57,697 nucleotides of DNA from Gemmatimonadaceae bacterium (GTDB lineage: Bacteria; Gemmatimonadota; Gemmatimonadetes; Gemmatimonadales; Gemmatimonadaceae). Each line of letters opens with the position of its first letter. Within the stretch, counting starts at the first letter, position 1. The stretch covers positions 1-57,697 of the forward strand of contig JANYIN010000145.1 in assembly GCA_025362035.1 (NCBI GenBank). Direction: 5' to 3'. Positions 17,620-25,727 of the stretch are shown here, one piece after another. Made by a program: the position numbers and the translations under genes. The notes under the pieces were generated by a model. That model did no database searches. It was given only the letters and a program-made list of their open reading frames with translations, and was not told the DNA's origin.

Positions 17620-18405
17620 CGTCGCAAGATGGCAACCAAACGTTGCATCTCGTCAATGGAGAATGGCGCGGAGAGAGGCGTCCTCCGGGCAGACGGTTGG
17701 CGTTCTGCGTGCACGGGCGGTACGACGCCGTATCTCCTCAGTGCACTGTTGCATCTATCGGCTGGCACGTTGCACACGCCGCGGCAGACGTTACATCCGC
17801 GGAAGCGAACGTTGCACAACGTGCTCGAGAAATTGTGCAACCTGAAGTGAACGTTGCACGCGCAGCCCTGAGCGTTGCATGCCTTCCGCCGTGCGTTGCA
17901 TCAAACGGGTCCCCCTTCGCACAGCGCCGGTGCCACGTTGCATCGAACACGAAAAACGTGGCACGTATCGAAGGGTACCTTTTCCGAATGAGAAGCAGGC
18001 GTTGCGCGATGGCGATCGAACGTTGCATCTCGTTAATGGAATTCTATCGTTGCGTCGCGCCCGTTGAGCCGACGGCTATCGAAACGTGCGGGGTTGCGGT
18101 CGCGTGTCGTATCTTGCCTGGTGAATGTTGCACCCATCGGCCGGTACGTTGCATACGCCGCTCGTGACGTTGCATCAAACGGAGCGCGCGTTGCGCATGG
18201 TGCTGTGGGCTTCGTAAGTCGTGCGTGAAACGTTGCACGCAACGCCGCGAGCCAGGCGCATCGAATGCCGTGTGTTCAATCAGTGCGGTGTGCTCCGCAT
18301 GCGGCACATCAAACGTTGCACGCAGCGCGGACGCCGGTGCACGTCACCGCGCGTAGGTCGCGTACCGCACTGCGAACGCTGCAACAGGACACGCGAGTGC
18401 TGGGC
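17620..18405. repeat. Array of 21-bp units with conserved CGTTGCAY core
   Basis: The octamer CGTTGCAT or CGTTGCAC occurs exactly at 17641, 17768, 17810, 17852, 17873, 17894, 17936, 18021, 18147, 18168, 18231 and 18314. One- or two-mismatch versions fall at the intervening 21-bp steps (for example 17620, 17747, 17789, 17915, 17957, 18000, 18126, 18189, 18335, 18377). The register drifts only by single bases, and 17747 to 18314 is exactly 27 x 21 bp. The other 13 bases of each unit vary, although several two-unit blocks recur about 380 bp apart. Some frames are open over part of it and show 7-residue periodicity, but each has stops. It lies between the TonB receptor stop and the GGDEF gene. Confidence 0.9.
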
Positions 18406-18690
18406 AAGCCAAGCGTGTTTTCGCGCATCTGTCGCGTCATCCCGGGCAACGCCAACCAGACGCTCGAAAGCGCTTGGCAGGCCTCGCGGGCGACCGAGTA
18501 TCAGGTCTGAAGCGGCAACCGGTCGTCCCCCGACACGTTACGTAGGGCAATGCTTCAACTTCCGGACGGCGTCGGCCGATACGGTAATGAGGCAGTCCGC
18601 GACCGAACGGCGATGATCCTCGTCGAGCGGTTCGGTCGGCGGCACCGCCTCCCGATTTTCAAACGCCAGCCCGCGCACAAGAGAGATCAC

Positions 18691-20118
18691 GTGGAAGACC
18701 TCGAGCAGCGACGCCAGCAACACCTCTCGAGCCTCGAGCGGGTGGAGGCCGACGCGAAGCGATTGCAGGCACTGGAAACGCTGCTGCGGCGCATCATCAA
18801 CCGCCTCTGCGTGGCGGCCACCGGCCACGATGCCGATTTGAACAGGGAGTTGAATCGCCTGAGCTCCGCCATGTCGCGGAAGTCGGACGTGACGGAACTC
18901 GCACCCATGCTCGTGGAGCTATCGGCGGCTGTCGGCGCCCGCGACCGTCGCCCGCAGGCCGCACCGCCGCCGGGTGTAGCCGCGGCCGCACGCGCCGCCG
19001 CATCGAACGGTGCCAACGAGCATGTCGCGCAGGCGGCGTCTGTCGTCGCGAGGGCCACCGCTGCGGGCGCTCCGAACGTGGCGCGCATCCACGCTCTTGT
19101 CGTTGACCTCATCGAGCGCCTCGCGATGCTGCCCGACGCGCAGACCGTGATCCAGCCGCTCAAGGTGCAGTTGCTCGCTGCGACCTCCGATGCGGAGATC
19201 GTGGTGGTACTGCATCGCGTGGCGGAGATGGTGAACGAGCAGCACGGCCGCGTACAGCGCGAGAAGGACGATCTGCAGCGCATGCTGCAGCAGATCACGC
19301 AGCATCTCGATCGGGTCGCGGGCTACATCAAGGGCGAGGCGGTGGAGCAGCAGGTGGCCGTGGACAGCGGCACGGACCTGAACAACAAACTGCTGGGTGA
19401 GGTACGCGCCCTCAACGCCAACGTGGAGCAGGCCTCGGATCTTGCCGCCCTGCAACTGAAGGCGCGCGGCAGCCTGGACGCGATCAGCGGTCACCTGCGT
19501 GAATTCCGCGCCCGCGAGGAGCGGCGCGCGAGCTCCTATCGCGAGCGCGCCGAAGGCATGCGGCAGCGGGTGGAAGAACTCGAGTTGCAGTCACGGGCGC
19601 TGCAGGAGTCGCTGGAGCGCGAACAGCGCCTCGCGCTGATCGATACGCTCACCGGCATTCCGAATCGCCTGTCGTTCACCGATCGCGTGACGCAGGAGTT
19701 CAAGCGGTGGCACCGCTTTCACGAGCCCTTCAGCCTCGCAGTGTGGGACATCGATCACTTCAAGGCGATCAACGACAGCTACGGACATCCGGCCGGCGAC
19801 AAGGTGCTGCGCAGCATCGCGCAGCAACTCGCTGGCCATGTGCGCGAAACCGACTTCGTCGCGCGCTACGGTGGCGAGGAATTCGTCATGATCCTGCTGG
19901 GCGCGACCGTGGACGAGGCGATGAGCGTGGTGGACGCGCTGCGGACCAAGGTGGCCGAACTGGGCTTTCAGTTCGACGGGAAACGCATCTCCGTCACCAT
20001 CTCGTGCGGCGTGTCCGCAGTGCGGGACGACGATACGGTGGAGCAGGCCATGGAGCGTGCCGACAAGGCACTGTATCAGGCCAAGGAACTGGGACGCAAC
20101 CGCTGCGCGATGGGGTGA
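18691..20118 (+). CDS. Diguanylate cyclase (GGDEF domain) with helical sensor region
   Basis: About 475 residues from GTG 18691. The N-terminal ~300 residues are helical and Ala/Gln/Leu-rich, with coiled-coil stretches ending just before QRLALIDTLTGIPNRLSF. The GGDEF domain fills the C-terminus. Its active-site loop is GGEEF at 394-398 and an RETD motif (385-388) lies five residues before it, the position of the RxxD inhibitory site. The enzyme should make cyclic di-GMP and be feedback-inhibited by it. No membrane helix is seen. The start is uncertain: AGAGAG precedes GTG 18691, but ATGs at 18550 and 18613 are in frame. The neighbouring ~285 bp after the repeat array hold no other gene that I can support. 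Confidence 0.88.
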   Translation: MEDLEQRRQQHLSSLERVEADAKRLQALETLLRRIINRLCVAATGHDADLNRELNRLSSAMSRKSDVTELAPMLVELSAAVGARDRRPQAAPPPGVAAAARAAASNGANEHVAQAASVVARATAAGAPNVARIHALVVDLIERLAMLPDAQTVIQPLKVQLLAATSDAEIVVVLHRVAEMVNEQHGRVQREKDDLQRMLQQITQHLDRVAGYIKGEAVEQQVAVDSGTDLNNKLLGEVRALNANVEQASDLAALQLKARGSLDAISGHLREFRAREERRASSYRERAEGMRQRVEELELQSRALQESLEREQRLALIDTLTGIPNRLSFTDRVTQEFKRWHRFHEPFSLAVWDIDHFKAINDSYGHPAGDKVLRSIAQQLAGHVRETDFVARYGGEEFVMILLGATVDEAMSVVDALRTKVAELGFQFDGKRISVTISCGVSAVRDDDTVEQAMERADKALYQAKELGRNRCAMG

Positions 20119-20146
20119 CCGGTGTTCTCACCGTGTCCGCAAGGCC

Positions 20147-21151
20147 CTACCGTCGTGACGCGCTCGGAATTTCGCCCATCGCGTCGTCCTTTCGCCGCTT
20201 GCGCGCCTTGAAGATGAATTCAGGCGCCAGCGCCACGCCGATGAGTGTGACGGGCAGGATCTGCTGCGCCTGGATGAGGAACGCAACCGCGATGGCCTGA
20301 TTGCGATCCATGCCGAACGCCACGGCTACGGCGGCGTACGCGGTCTGGAAAATCCCCACGTTGCCCGGCGACAATCGCAGCGCGAAGCCGACGTTCACGG
20401 CCAACAGCGCCGCGATGGTGGCCACGTTCGTCATCGGGAGATGCGCGGCCTGCGCCGTCATCTCGTACGTGGCCACCTGGAGCGCCCAGGCAGCGACGCT
20501 CAGGAGCAGCGCGGCGAGGAAGCGCGGGCCGCTGGACACTTGCGCGATCGTGCCGATGAAGCGCGACCCATATTGCTTCAGACGTCCCTGCCACGACGCC
20601 GGCTTGGGACCGGCGATCGTCTCCACGAAATCCGGGCGGCGCAGCAGCCACACGAGCAAGGCCGCCATGCCGACAAGTGCGGCGATGGCGAACGGCTTCA
20701 CGTGCGACAGATTCCCCGGCAGCTCCAGAAAGGTTGCCGCGAGAGACAGCAGCACCACGTAGCCGACCAGCTCGAACAGGCGTTCCAGCGCCAGCGTGGC
20801 GAGTACCTTGGCACTGGGGATGTGAGCACTGCGCGACACGAACACCACGCGCGCCGCCTCGCCTCCGTTCGCCACGAGCACGTTGTTGAGTCCCGCCCCC
20901 GCGAAGGTGGCGCGGAGGGCCAGCGGCAGCGACGTGGCGCCGATGGGCCGCAGGAACACCCACCAGCGGACGGCCTTCACCACCACCGACGCGAGGTTTA
21001 CGAGTGCGGCGCCGAGCAGGAGCGGGCGGGACACGTCGCGGATGGATCGCCCGATGTCGTGCCAGTTGACCTTCGTCGCGAAGATCACGAGGAAGACCAG
21101 AATGAGCAGCGAGAGCGTGAGGCGCACCCCGCGCGCAACAGTTGGCTTCAT
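20147..21151 (-). CDS. UPF0104/LPG-synthase-like integral membrane protein
   Basis: A 334-residue protein with about eight membrane helices, of the family that includes the flippase domain of MprF and AglD-type proteins (PF03706). Typical features are ALRATFAGAGLNNVLVANGGEAARVVFV, ALERLFELVGYV and the loop LRLSPGNVGIFQTAY. Members are thought to move or modify lipid-linked substrates. It ends a cluster with a polysaccharide deacetylase and a GT4 glycosyltransferase, which suggests a role in building an envelope glycolipid or polysaccharide. It starts 18 bp after the deacetylase stop and is last in the long minus-strand operon, convergent with the diguanylate cyclase gene. Confidence 0.8.
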   Translation of the reverse strand: MKPTVARGVRLTLSLLILVFLVIFATKVNWHDIGRSIRDVSRPLLLGAALVNLASVVVKAVRWWVFLRPIGATSLPLALRATFAGAGLNNVLVANGGEAARVVFVSRSAHIPSAKVLATLALERLFELVGYVVLLSLAATFLELPGNLSHVKPFAIAALVGMAALLVWLLRRPDFVETIAGPKPASWQGRLKQYGSRFIGTIAQVSSGPRFLAALLLSVAAWALQVATYEMTAQAAHLPMTNVATIAALLAVNVGFALRLSPGNVGIFQTAYAAVAVAFGMDRNQAIAVAFLIQAQQILPVTLIGVALAPEFIFKARKRRKDDAMGEIPSASRR

Positions 21152-21169
21152 GATGAATGCCCCCTCTGT

Positions 21170-21859
21170 CTAGGCAATGGGCAGTGTCTCGAACCGGAAT
21201 CCGCGCGACCGGAGACCCTGAATAATGGCCGGGAGGGCTTGGGCCGTCTGCAGCCGGTCGCCATCGGCGTCGTACCCGTCGCCATCGTGCAATAGCAAGA
21301 TTGAACCCGCTCGCATCCCCTGCAGCGTGCGCCGGACAATCTCCTCGGCGCCCGGTCGGGCCGAGTCCCAGACTCCCAGCGACCAGCCGATGGTCCGCTG
21401 GCCCAGCGAGCTGGCGATGGCGGTGACCCAGGGGCTCCGAAAGCCATGCGGGGCACGAAACACGGCCGGCCGCACACCGCTGGCCCGCTCGATGGCATCG
21501 GCACCTCGTGTCAGGTCCTCGCGCACGTAGCCCGGCAGCTTGCGATGCAGCTTGCGGTGCCAGTACCCGTGATTGCCCAGCTGATGTCCTTCCTCCGCCA
21601 TGCGCCGGACCAGATAAGGCCAGCGGTCGGCGTGTCGCCCGAGCACGAAGAACGTGGCGCGCACATTTTCGGCCTTCAGCGCATCGAGAATCAGCGGCGT
21701 CGCGCGCGGATTGGGCCCATCGTCGAACGTGATGCTCGCAATCTGCCCCGGTCCCGGCAGTCGATTCAGCACGGGACCGAAGATCCATGAATTGCGATGC
21801 CACGTACCGTGCGCCGCGAGTGCCGCGACGGCGACCCCAGCCGCTACCGCCGCGATCAT
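21170..21859 (-). CDS. Polysaccharide deacetylase (NodB homology, CE4)
   Basis: A 229-residue enzyme with an N-terminal membrane anchor or signal (residues 1-18) and a full NodB domain. TFDDGPN gives the catalytic base and the metal Asp; HGYWH has the two metal-binding His; RAPHG and LLLHDGDG supply the remaining active-site residues. It should remove N-acetyl or related groups from an envelope glycan outside the cytoplasm. Its ATG at 21859 overlaps the stop of the upstream glycosyltransferase gene (ATGA), so the two are translationally coupled. Together with the membrane protein downstream, this suggests a glycan-modification module. Confidence 0.88.
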   Translation of the reverse strand: MIAAVAAGVAVAALAAHGTWHRNSWIFGPVLNRLPGPGQIASITFDDGPNPRATPLILDALKAENVRATFFVLGRHADRWPYLVRRMAEEGHQLGNHGYWHRKLHRKLPGYVREDLTRGADAIERASGVRPAVFRAPHGFRSPWVTAIASSLGQRTIGWSLGVWDSARPGAEEIVRRTLQGMRAGSILLLHDGDGYDADGDRLQTAQALPAIIQGLRSRGFRFETLPIA

Positions 21860-23064
21860 ACAGCGATGGCGACGCGTCCCATAACGGTATGGTACACGTC
21901 CAGCACCTGCGAGGTGACGCGGGGCCAGCTGTACTTCATGCTCTCGTAGCGGCCAGTGGTCCCGAGCTGGATGCGCAGCCCCTCGTCATCCAGGAGCTGT
22001 ACGAGGGCGCTCGCCAGCGCGTCGCGATCACCGGACGGCGTCATCAACGCCTCACGTCCGTTTACCACCACATCCTGGAAACCCAGAATGTCAGAGCAGA
22101 CGATGGGCGTTTCGCACGCCATGGATTCGAGCAGCGTGATGCCGAAGGACGCTTTGGTGGTGGGACAGGCGTAGATCGAGCTGTGGGCATAGTAGCCGGG
22201 CCGCCCCTCGAGCACGGCACCCACGAACGTGATGTCGGGGTCGCCCTTGGCCTGCTTGTAGTAATGCTCGCGAAGCGGGCCGTCGCCGACGACCACCAGC
22301 TGCGCCTCGCGGCGGCGTCCCTTCACCTTCTGAAAGGACTCGATGAGCGTGGTCAACCCGTTTCTCGGATCGAAACGGCCCAGAAAGAGAATGGACGGAA
22401 CGTCCCTTCGAATGGCAGCCGGGGCGGCGACGCTGGGGTGGAAGACGTCGGTGTCGATGCCGTTCGGGATGATCTGCCAGGGCGCGCTGAAGTACCGTTC
22501 GAGGGCGACCGTGGTGGAATGCGACACACAAATGGCCGCACTGAGCATGTCGAGCCGCTTCTGGAAGAATCCGTTCAGCAGCCGGTAGCCCTTGGACTTG
22601 TCGAAGTACGTGTGAAACGTGCCGACCACGGGACAGTCCGCCTCCTCGATGGCCATGATCGGGAGGACGGGCGTGAGGGGCGAATGGACATGGACGATGT
22701 CGTACTTCCCCTCGCGAAGTACCCGCCGCAGCTCCGCTCGCAGCCCGAAGCCGATGGTGACGCGAGCCTGTGAACCGTTCGCGTACACCGACTGGCTCCG
22801 ACCCACGCGAATCACGTTGGGCTGCTCCTCGGCGCCCGGCAGGTTGGACGTAATGATGTCCACCTGGTGCCCACGTCGCCGCGCTTCGCGGGCGAAGAAG
22901 TGCACGTGCTCGCAGACCCCGCCCAAATGCGGGTAGTAGTACTCCGTGACCAGGGCGATGCGCAGGGTGCGCTCATCACGGGTCTCGGGGAGCTCCGGAA
23001 GATTCGGCAATGCCGGACGGAGCTTCAATGCGGCGCTACTGGACGGTGGGTTCAAGAGCGGCAT
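21856..23064 (-). CDS. GT4-family glycosyltransferase
   Basis: A 402-residue GT-B glycosyltransferase. The N-terminal domain starts with RIALVTEYYYPHLGGV, typical of PimA/PimB-like enzymes, and the C-terminal domain has FLGRFDPRNGL and a donor-site segment ASFGITLLESMACETP. In that segment the first Glu of the common EX7E motif is replaced by Ala, while the second is kept; activity may still be possible. The likely product is a glycosylated lipid or exopolysaccharide, since a deacetylase and a putative flippase follow. The ATG at 23064 overlaps the end of ppdK by 29 bp. No good ribosome-binding site is seen, so a start a little downstream cannot be excluded. Confidence 0.85.
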   Translation of the reverse strand: MPLLNPPSSSAALKLRPALPNLPELPETRDERTLRIALVTEYYYPHLGGVCEHVHFFAREARRRGHQVDIITSNLPGAEEQPNVIRVGRSQSVYANGSQARVTIGFGLRAELRRVLREGKYDIVHVHSPLTPVLPIMAIEEADCPVVGTFHTYFDKSKGYRLLNGFFQKRLDMLSAAICVSHSTTVALERYFSAPWQIIPNGIDTDVFHPSVAAPAAIRRDVPSILFLGRFDPRNGLTTLIESFQKVKGRRREAQLVVVGDGPLREHYYKQAKGDPDITFVGAVLEGRPGYYAHSSIYACPTTKASFGITLLESMACETPIVCSDILGFQDVVVNGREALMTPSGDRDALASALVQLLDDEGLRIQLGTTGRYESMKYSWPRVTSQVLDVYHTVMGRVAIAV

Positions 23065-25708
23065 GAGCAGCGGCTAGTCGGGCGATCGGCACCCGATATG
23101 GTGAACAGGAGACATAGTCGAGGCCGATGGAATGACAGAACTTCACACTTCTCGGCTCGCCTCCGTGCTCACCGCAAATGCCGACCTTGAGCTCAGGACG
23201 CACCTTGCGACCAGCGGCGACCGCCAGCTTAATAAGCTCCCCAACCCCCGATTGGTCAAGGACTTGGAACGGGTCATCAGGAAAGATACCCCGTTCCACG
23301 TATGCCGGCAGAAACCGGCCGGCATCATCGCGGCTGAGCCCGTAGGTGGTCTGCGTCAGGTCGTTGGTGCCGAACGAGAAGAACTCGGCACGCGTAGCAA
23401 TCGCTCCCGCCGTCAGCGCCGCGCGAGGAAGCTCGATCATGGTGCCGACCGTGTAATCGATGTCCTCTCCCATCGCCCCCAGCACCTGCTTGGCGGTCTC
23501 GATGATGATGGCGCGCTGGTTGTCGAACTCGCGATAGTCGGCGACGAGCGGAATCATGATTTCCGGACGGACGTCCACTCCCCTCCGTTTCGCGCGCAGC
23601 GCCGCTTCGAGGATGGCCCGAGCCTGCATCTCCGTGATTTCCGGATAGGTAATCCCGAGGCGACAGCCCCGATGCCCGAGCATGGGATTGGTTTCCCGGA
23701 GACTCTCCACCACGTGCGCCAGTTCGGCGCGGCTCACGCCCAACGTACGCGCCAGCAGCTTCGACTCCTCGCCGCCATGCGGAAGGAACTCGTGCAACGG
23801 TGGGTCGAGCAGTCGGATCGTCACCGGCAGTCCGGACATTGCCTCGAAAATTCCCTCGAAGTCCGAGCGCTGCATGGGGAGAAGCTTGGCCAGGGCGCGA
23901 CGCCGGCCACCTTCATCCCGCGCCACGATCATCTCTCGCATCGCGGTGATGCGGTCACCCTCGAAGAACATGTGCTCCGTACGGCAGAGCCCGATGCCTT
24001 CGGCGCCGAACGCTCTCGCGATTCGCGCGTCGTTCGGAGTATCGGCGTTGGCACGCACGCGAAGGGTACGCGCCTCGTCGGCCCAGCCCATGAGCTGTTG
24101 GAACGCGAGGTAGGCCGGCGCGGTACTCGCCGCGCGCATGCCGCGCGTGACCTGCACCACTTCGCTTGGCGTGGTGGGAAGGTCACCCGCAAAGACGTTA
24201 CCGGTGGCGCCATCCAGGGTGAGCCAGTCACCCTCGTTGATGGTCACGCCGTTCATCGCGCAGGCGCGGCGCTCGTGATCGACCACCATGTCCTTGCAGC
24301 CGACCACGGCGCACTTGCCCATCCCTCTGGCCACCACAGCGGCGTGGCTCGTCATGCCGCCACGCGACGTGAGGACGGCGCGCGCGGCCACCAGCCCATG
24401 AAAATCCTCCGGAGTGGTCTCTTCGCGCACGAGAATCACGGCGTCTCCCGCCGCCGCGCGACGCTCGGCCTCATCGGCGTCGAATACGGCCATCCCGTTG
24501 GCCGCACCCGGACTGGCCGGCAGCCCGGTGGCAATCGGCGTGGCACGCACGCTCGGGTCTATGACCGGATGCAGGAGCTGGTCGAGTTGATCGGCGGGAA
24601 CGCGGATGACGGCCTCTCGTTCGCCGATCATGGCCTCACCGACCATCTCCGTGGCGATGCGCACCGCCGCCGCTGACGTCCGCTTCCCCGTGCGCGTCTG
24701 CAGCAGGTACAACTTTCCGCGTTCCACCGTGAATTCAATGTCCTGCATGTCACGGAAATGGCGTTCGAGCGTGTCCTGCGTGGTGAGTAGCTCGTCGTAC
24801 GCCGCCGGCAACCGACGCGCCATCTCGTCGATGCTGAGCGGCGTGCGGATGCCCGCCACCACGTCTTCACCCTGTGCGTTGACGAGAAACTCTCCGTAGA
24901 ACGTCCGCTCGCCGGTGCTGGGGTTGCGCGTGAACGCAACGCCGGTGCCCGAGTCGTCCCCCAGATTGCCGAACACCATGCTGACGATGTTGACCGCCGT
25001 GCCCAGGTGGTCGGGGATGTTCGCGTGACGCCGGTAGTCCACCGCCTTCTTGAGCGTCCACGACTTCCACACGGCCTGAACGGCTCCCCACAGTTGTTCC
25101 ACCGGGTCCATTGGGAAAGAAACGCCGGTGCTCGACCGCACGAGACGCTTGTATTCCTCCACCAGGTTGCGCAACGCCTCTTCACCCAGCTCCGCGTCGC
25201 TCTCGACGCCGGCGGTCATCCGCTTGGTAGACAGCAGTTGCTCGAACTTGCCGTGCGGAACGCCGAGTACCACATCGCCGTACATCTGGATGAAGCGACG
25301 ATACGAGTCGTAGGCGAAACGGGCGTTGCCGCTCGCGCGAGCCAGGCCATCAACGGTGGTGTCGTTGAGGCCCAGATTCAGGATGGTTTCCATCATCCCG
25401 GGCATGGACATGGGCGCGCCGCTGCGCACGGACACGAGCAACGGCTTTTCAATGTCGCCGAACTGCTTGCCGCTGGCGGCCTCGAGCCGCGCGAGGTTGG
25501 CACCCACCTCCGCCCGCAGGGCGTCCGAAATGGCGCCGTCGTGCAGGAACCTCATGCAGACGTCGCACGCGATCGTGAATCCCGGCGGAACGGGCACGCC
25601 GAGATTGGTCATCTCGGCCAGGTTCGCCCCTTTACCGCCAAGGATGACCTTCATGTCCTTCGTGCCTTCGGCGCTGCCGTCGCCGAAGAAGTAAACGGAT
25701 TTCTGCAC
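23036..25708 (-). CDS. ppdK: Pyruvate, phosphate dikinase
   Basis: About 890 residues, the usual length for bacterial PPDK, which interconverts pyruvate + ATP + Pi and PEP + AMP + PPi. The N-terminal ATP-grasp domain contains GKGANLAEMTNLGVPVPPGFTI split over the nucleotide site. The central domain has the phosphohistidine motif GGMTSHAAVVARGMGK, and the C-terminal TIM barrel has FGTNDLTQTTYG and the CGEHGGEP motif with the catalytic Cys. The start is taken as GTG 25708, giving VQKSVYFFGDG, which matches the family's N-terminus; it lies about 20 bp after the purF stop. It links PEP metabolism to the purine operon, perhaps for gluconeogenic growth. Confidence 0.93.
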   Translation of the reverse strand: MQKSVYFFGDGSAEGTKDMKVILGGKGANLAEMTNLGVPVPPGFTIACDVCMRFLHDGAISDALRAEVGANLARLEAASGKQFGDIEKPLLVSVRSGAPMSMPGMMETILNLGLNDTTVDGLARASGNARFAYDSYRRFIQMYGDVVLGVPHGKFEQLLSTKRMTAGVESDAELGEEALRNLVEEYKRLVRSSTGVSFPMDPVEQLWGAVQAVWKSWTLKKAVDYRRHANIPDHLGTAVNIVSMVFGNLGDDSGTGVAFTRNPSTGERTFYGEFLVNAQGEDVVAGIRTPLSIDEMARRLPAAYDELLTTQDTLERHFRDMQDIEFTVERGKLYLLQTRTGKRTSAAAVRIATEMVGEAMIGEREAVIRVPADQLDQLLHPVIDPSVRATPIATGLPASPGAANGMAVFDADEAERRAAAGDAVILVREETTPEDFHGLVAARAVLTSRGGMTSHAAVVARGMGKCAVVGCKDMVVDHERRACAMNGVTINEGDWLTLDGATGNVFAGDLPTTPSEVVQVTRGMRAASTAPAYLAFQQLMGWADEARTLRVRANADTPNDARIARAFGAEGIGLCRTEHMFFEGDRITAMREMIVARDEGGRRRALAKLLPMQRSDFEGIFEAMSGLPVTIRLLDPPLHEFLPHGGEESKLLARTLGVSRAELAHVVESLRETNPMLGHRGCRLGITYPEITEMQARAILEAALRAKRRGVDVRPEIMIPLVADYREFDNQRAIIIETAKQVLGAMGEDIDYTVGTMIELPRAALTAGAIATRAEFFSFGTNDLTQTTYGLSRDDAGRFLPAYVERGIFPDDPFQVLDQSGVGELIKLAVAAGRKVRPELKVGICGEHGGEPRSVKFCHSIGLDYVSCSPYRVPIARLAAAHAALEPTVQ

Positions 25709-25727
25709 GGGGCCGGTGTGTGTCAGG

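Noticed and set aside
17592..18167. A 191-codon plus-strand reading frame, and shorter minus-strand frames, in the 21-bp array
   Set aside because: The frames are open mainly because the repeated octamer avoids stops. Several overlapping frames are equally open, unit-length changes shift the frame, and no start with a ribosome-binding site or conserved domain is seen.
17620..18405. CRISPR array
   Set aside because: The conserved part is only about 8 bp and the spacing is 13 bp, far too short for CRISPR repeats and spacers; no cas genes are present.
20220..21803. A 527-codon minus-strand frame across the deacetylase and flippase-like genes
   Set aside because: It is out of frame with two proteins that carry complete family motifs, and its own translation has none.
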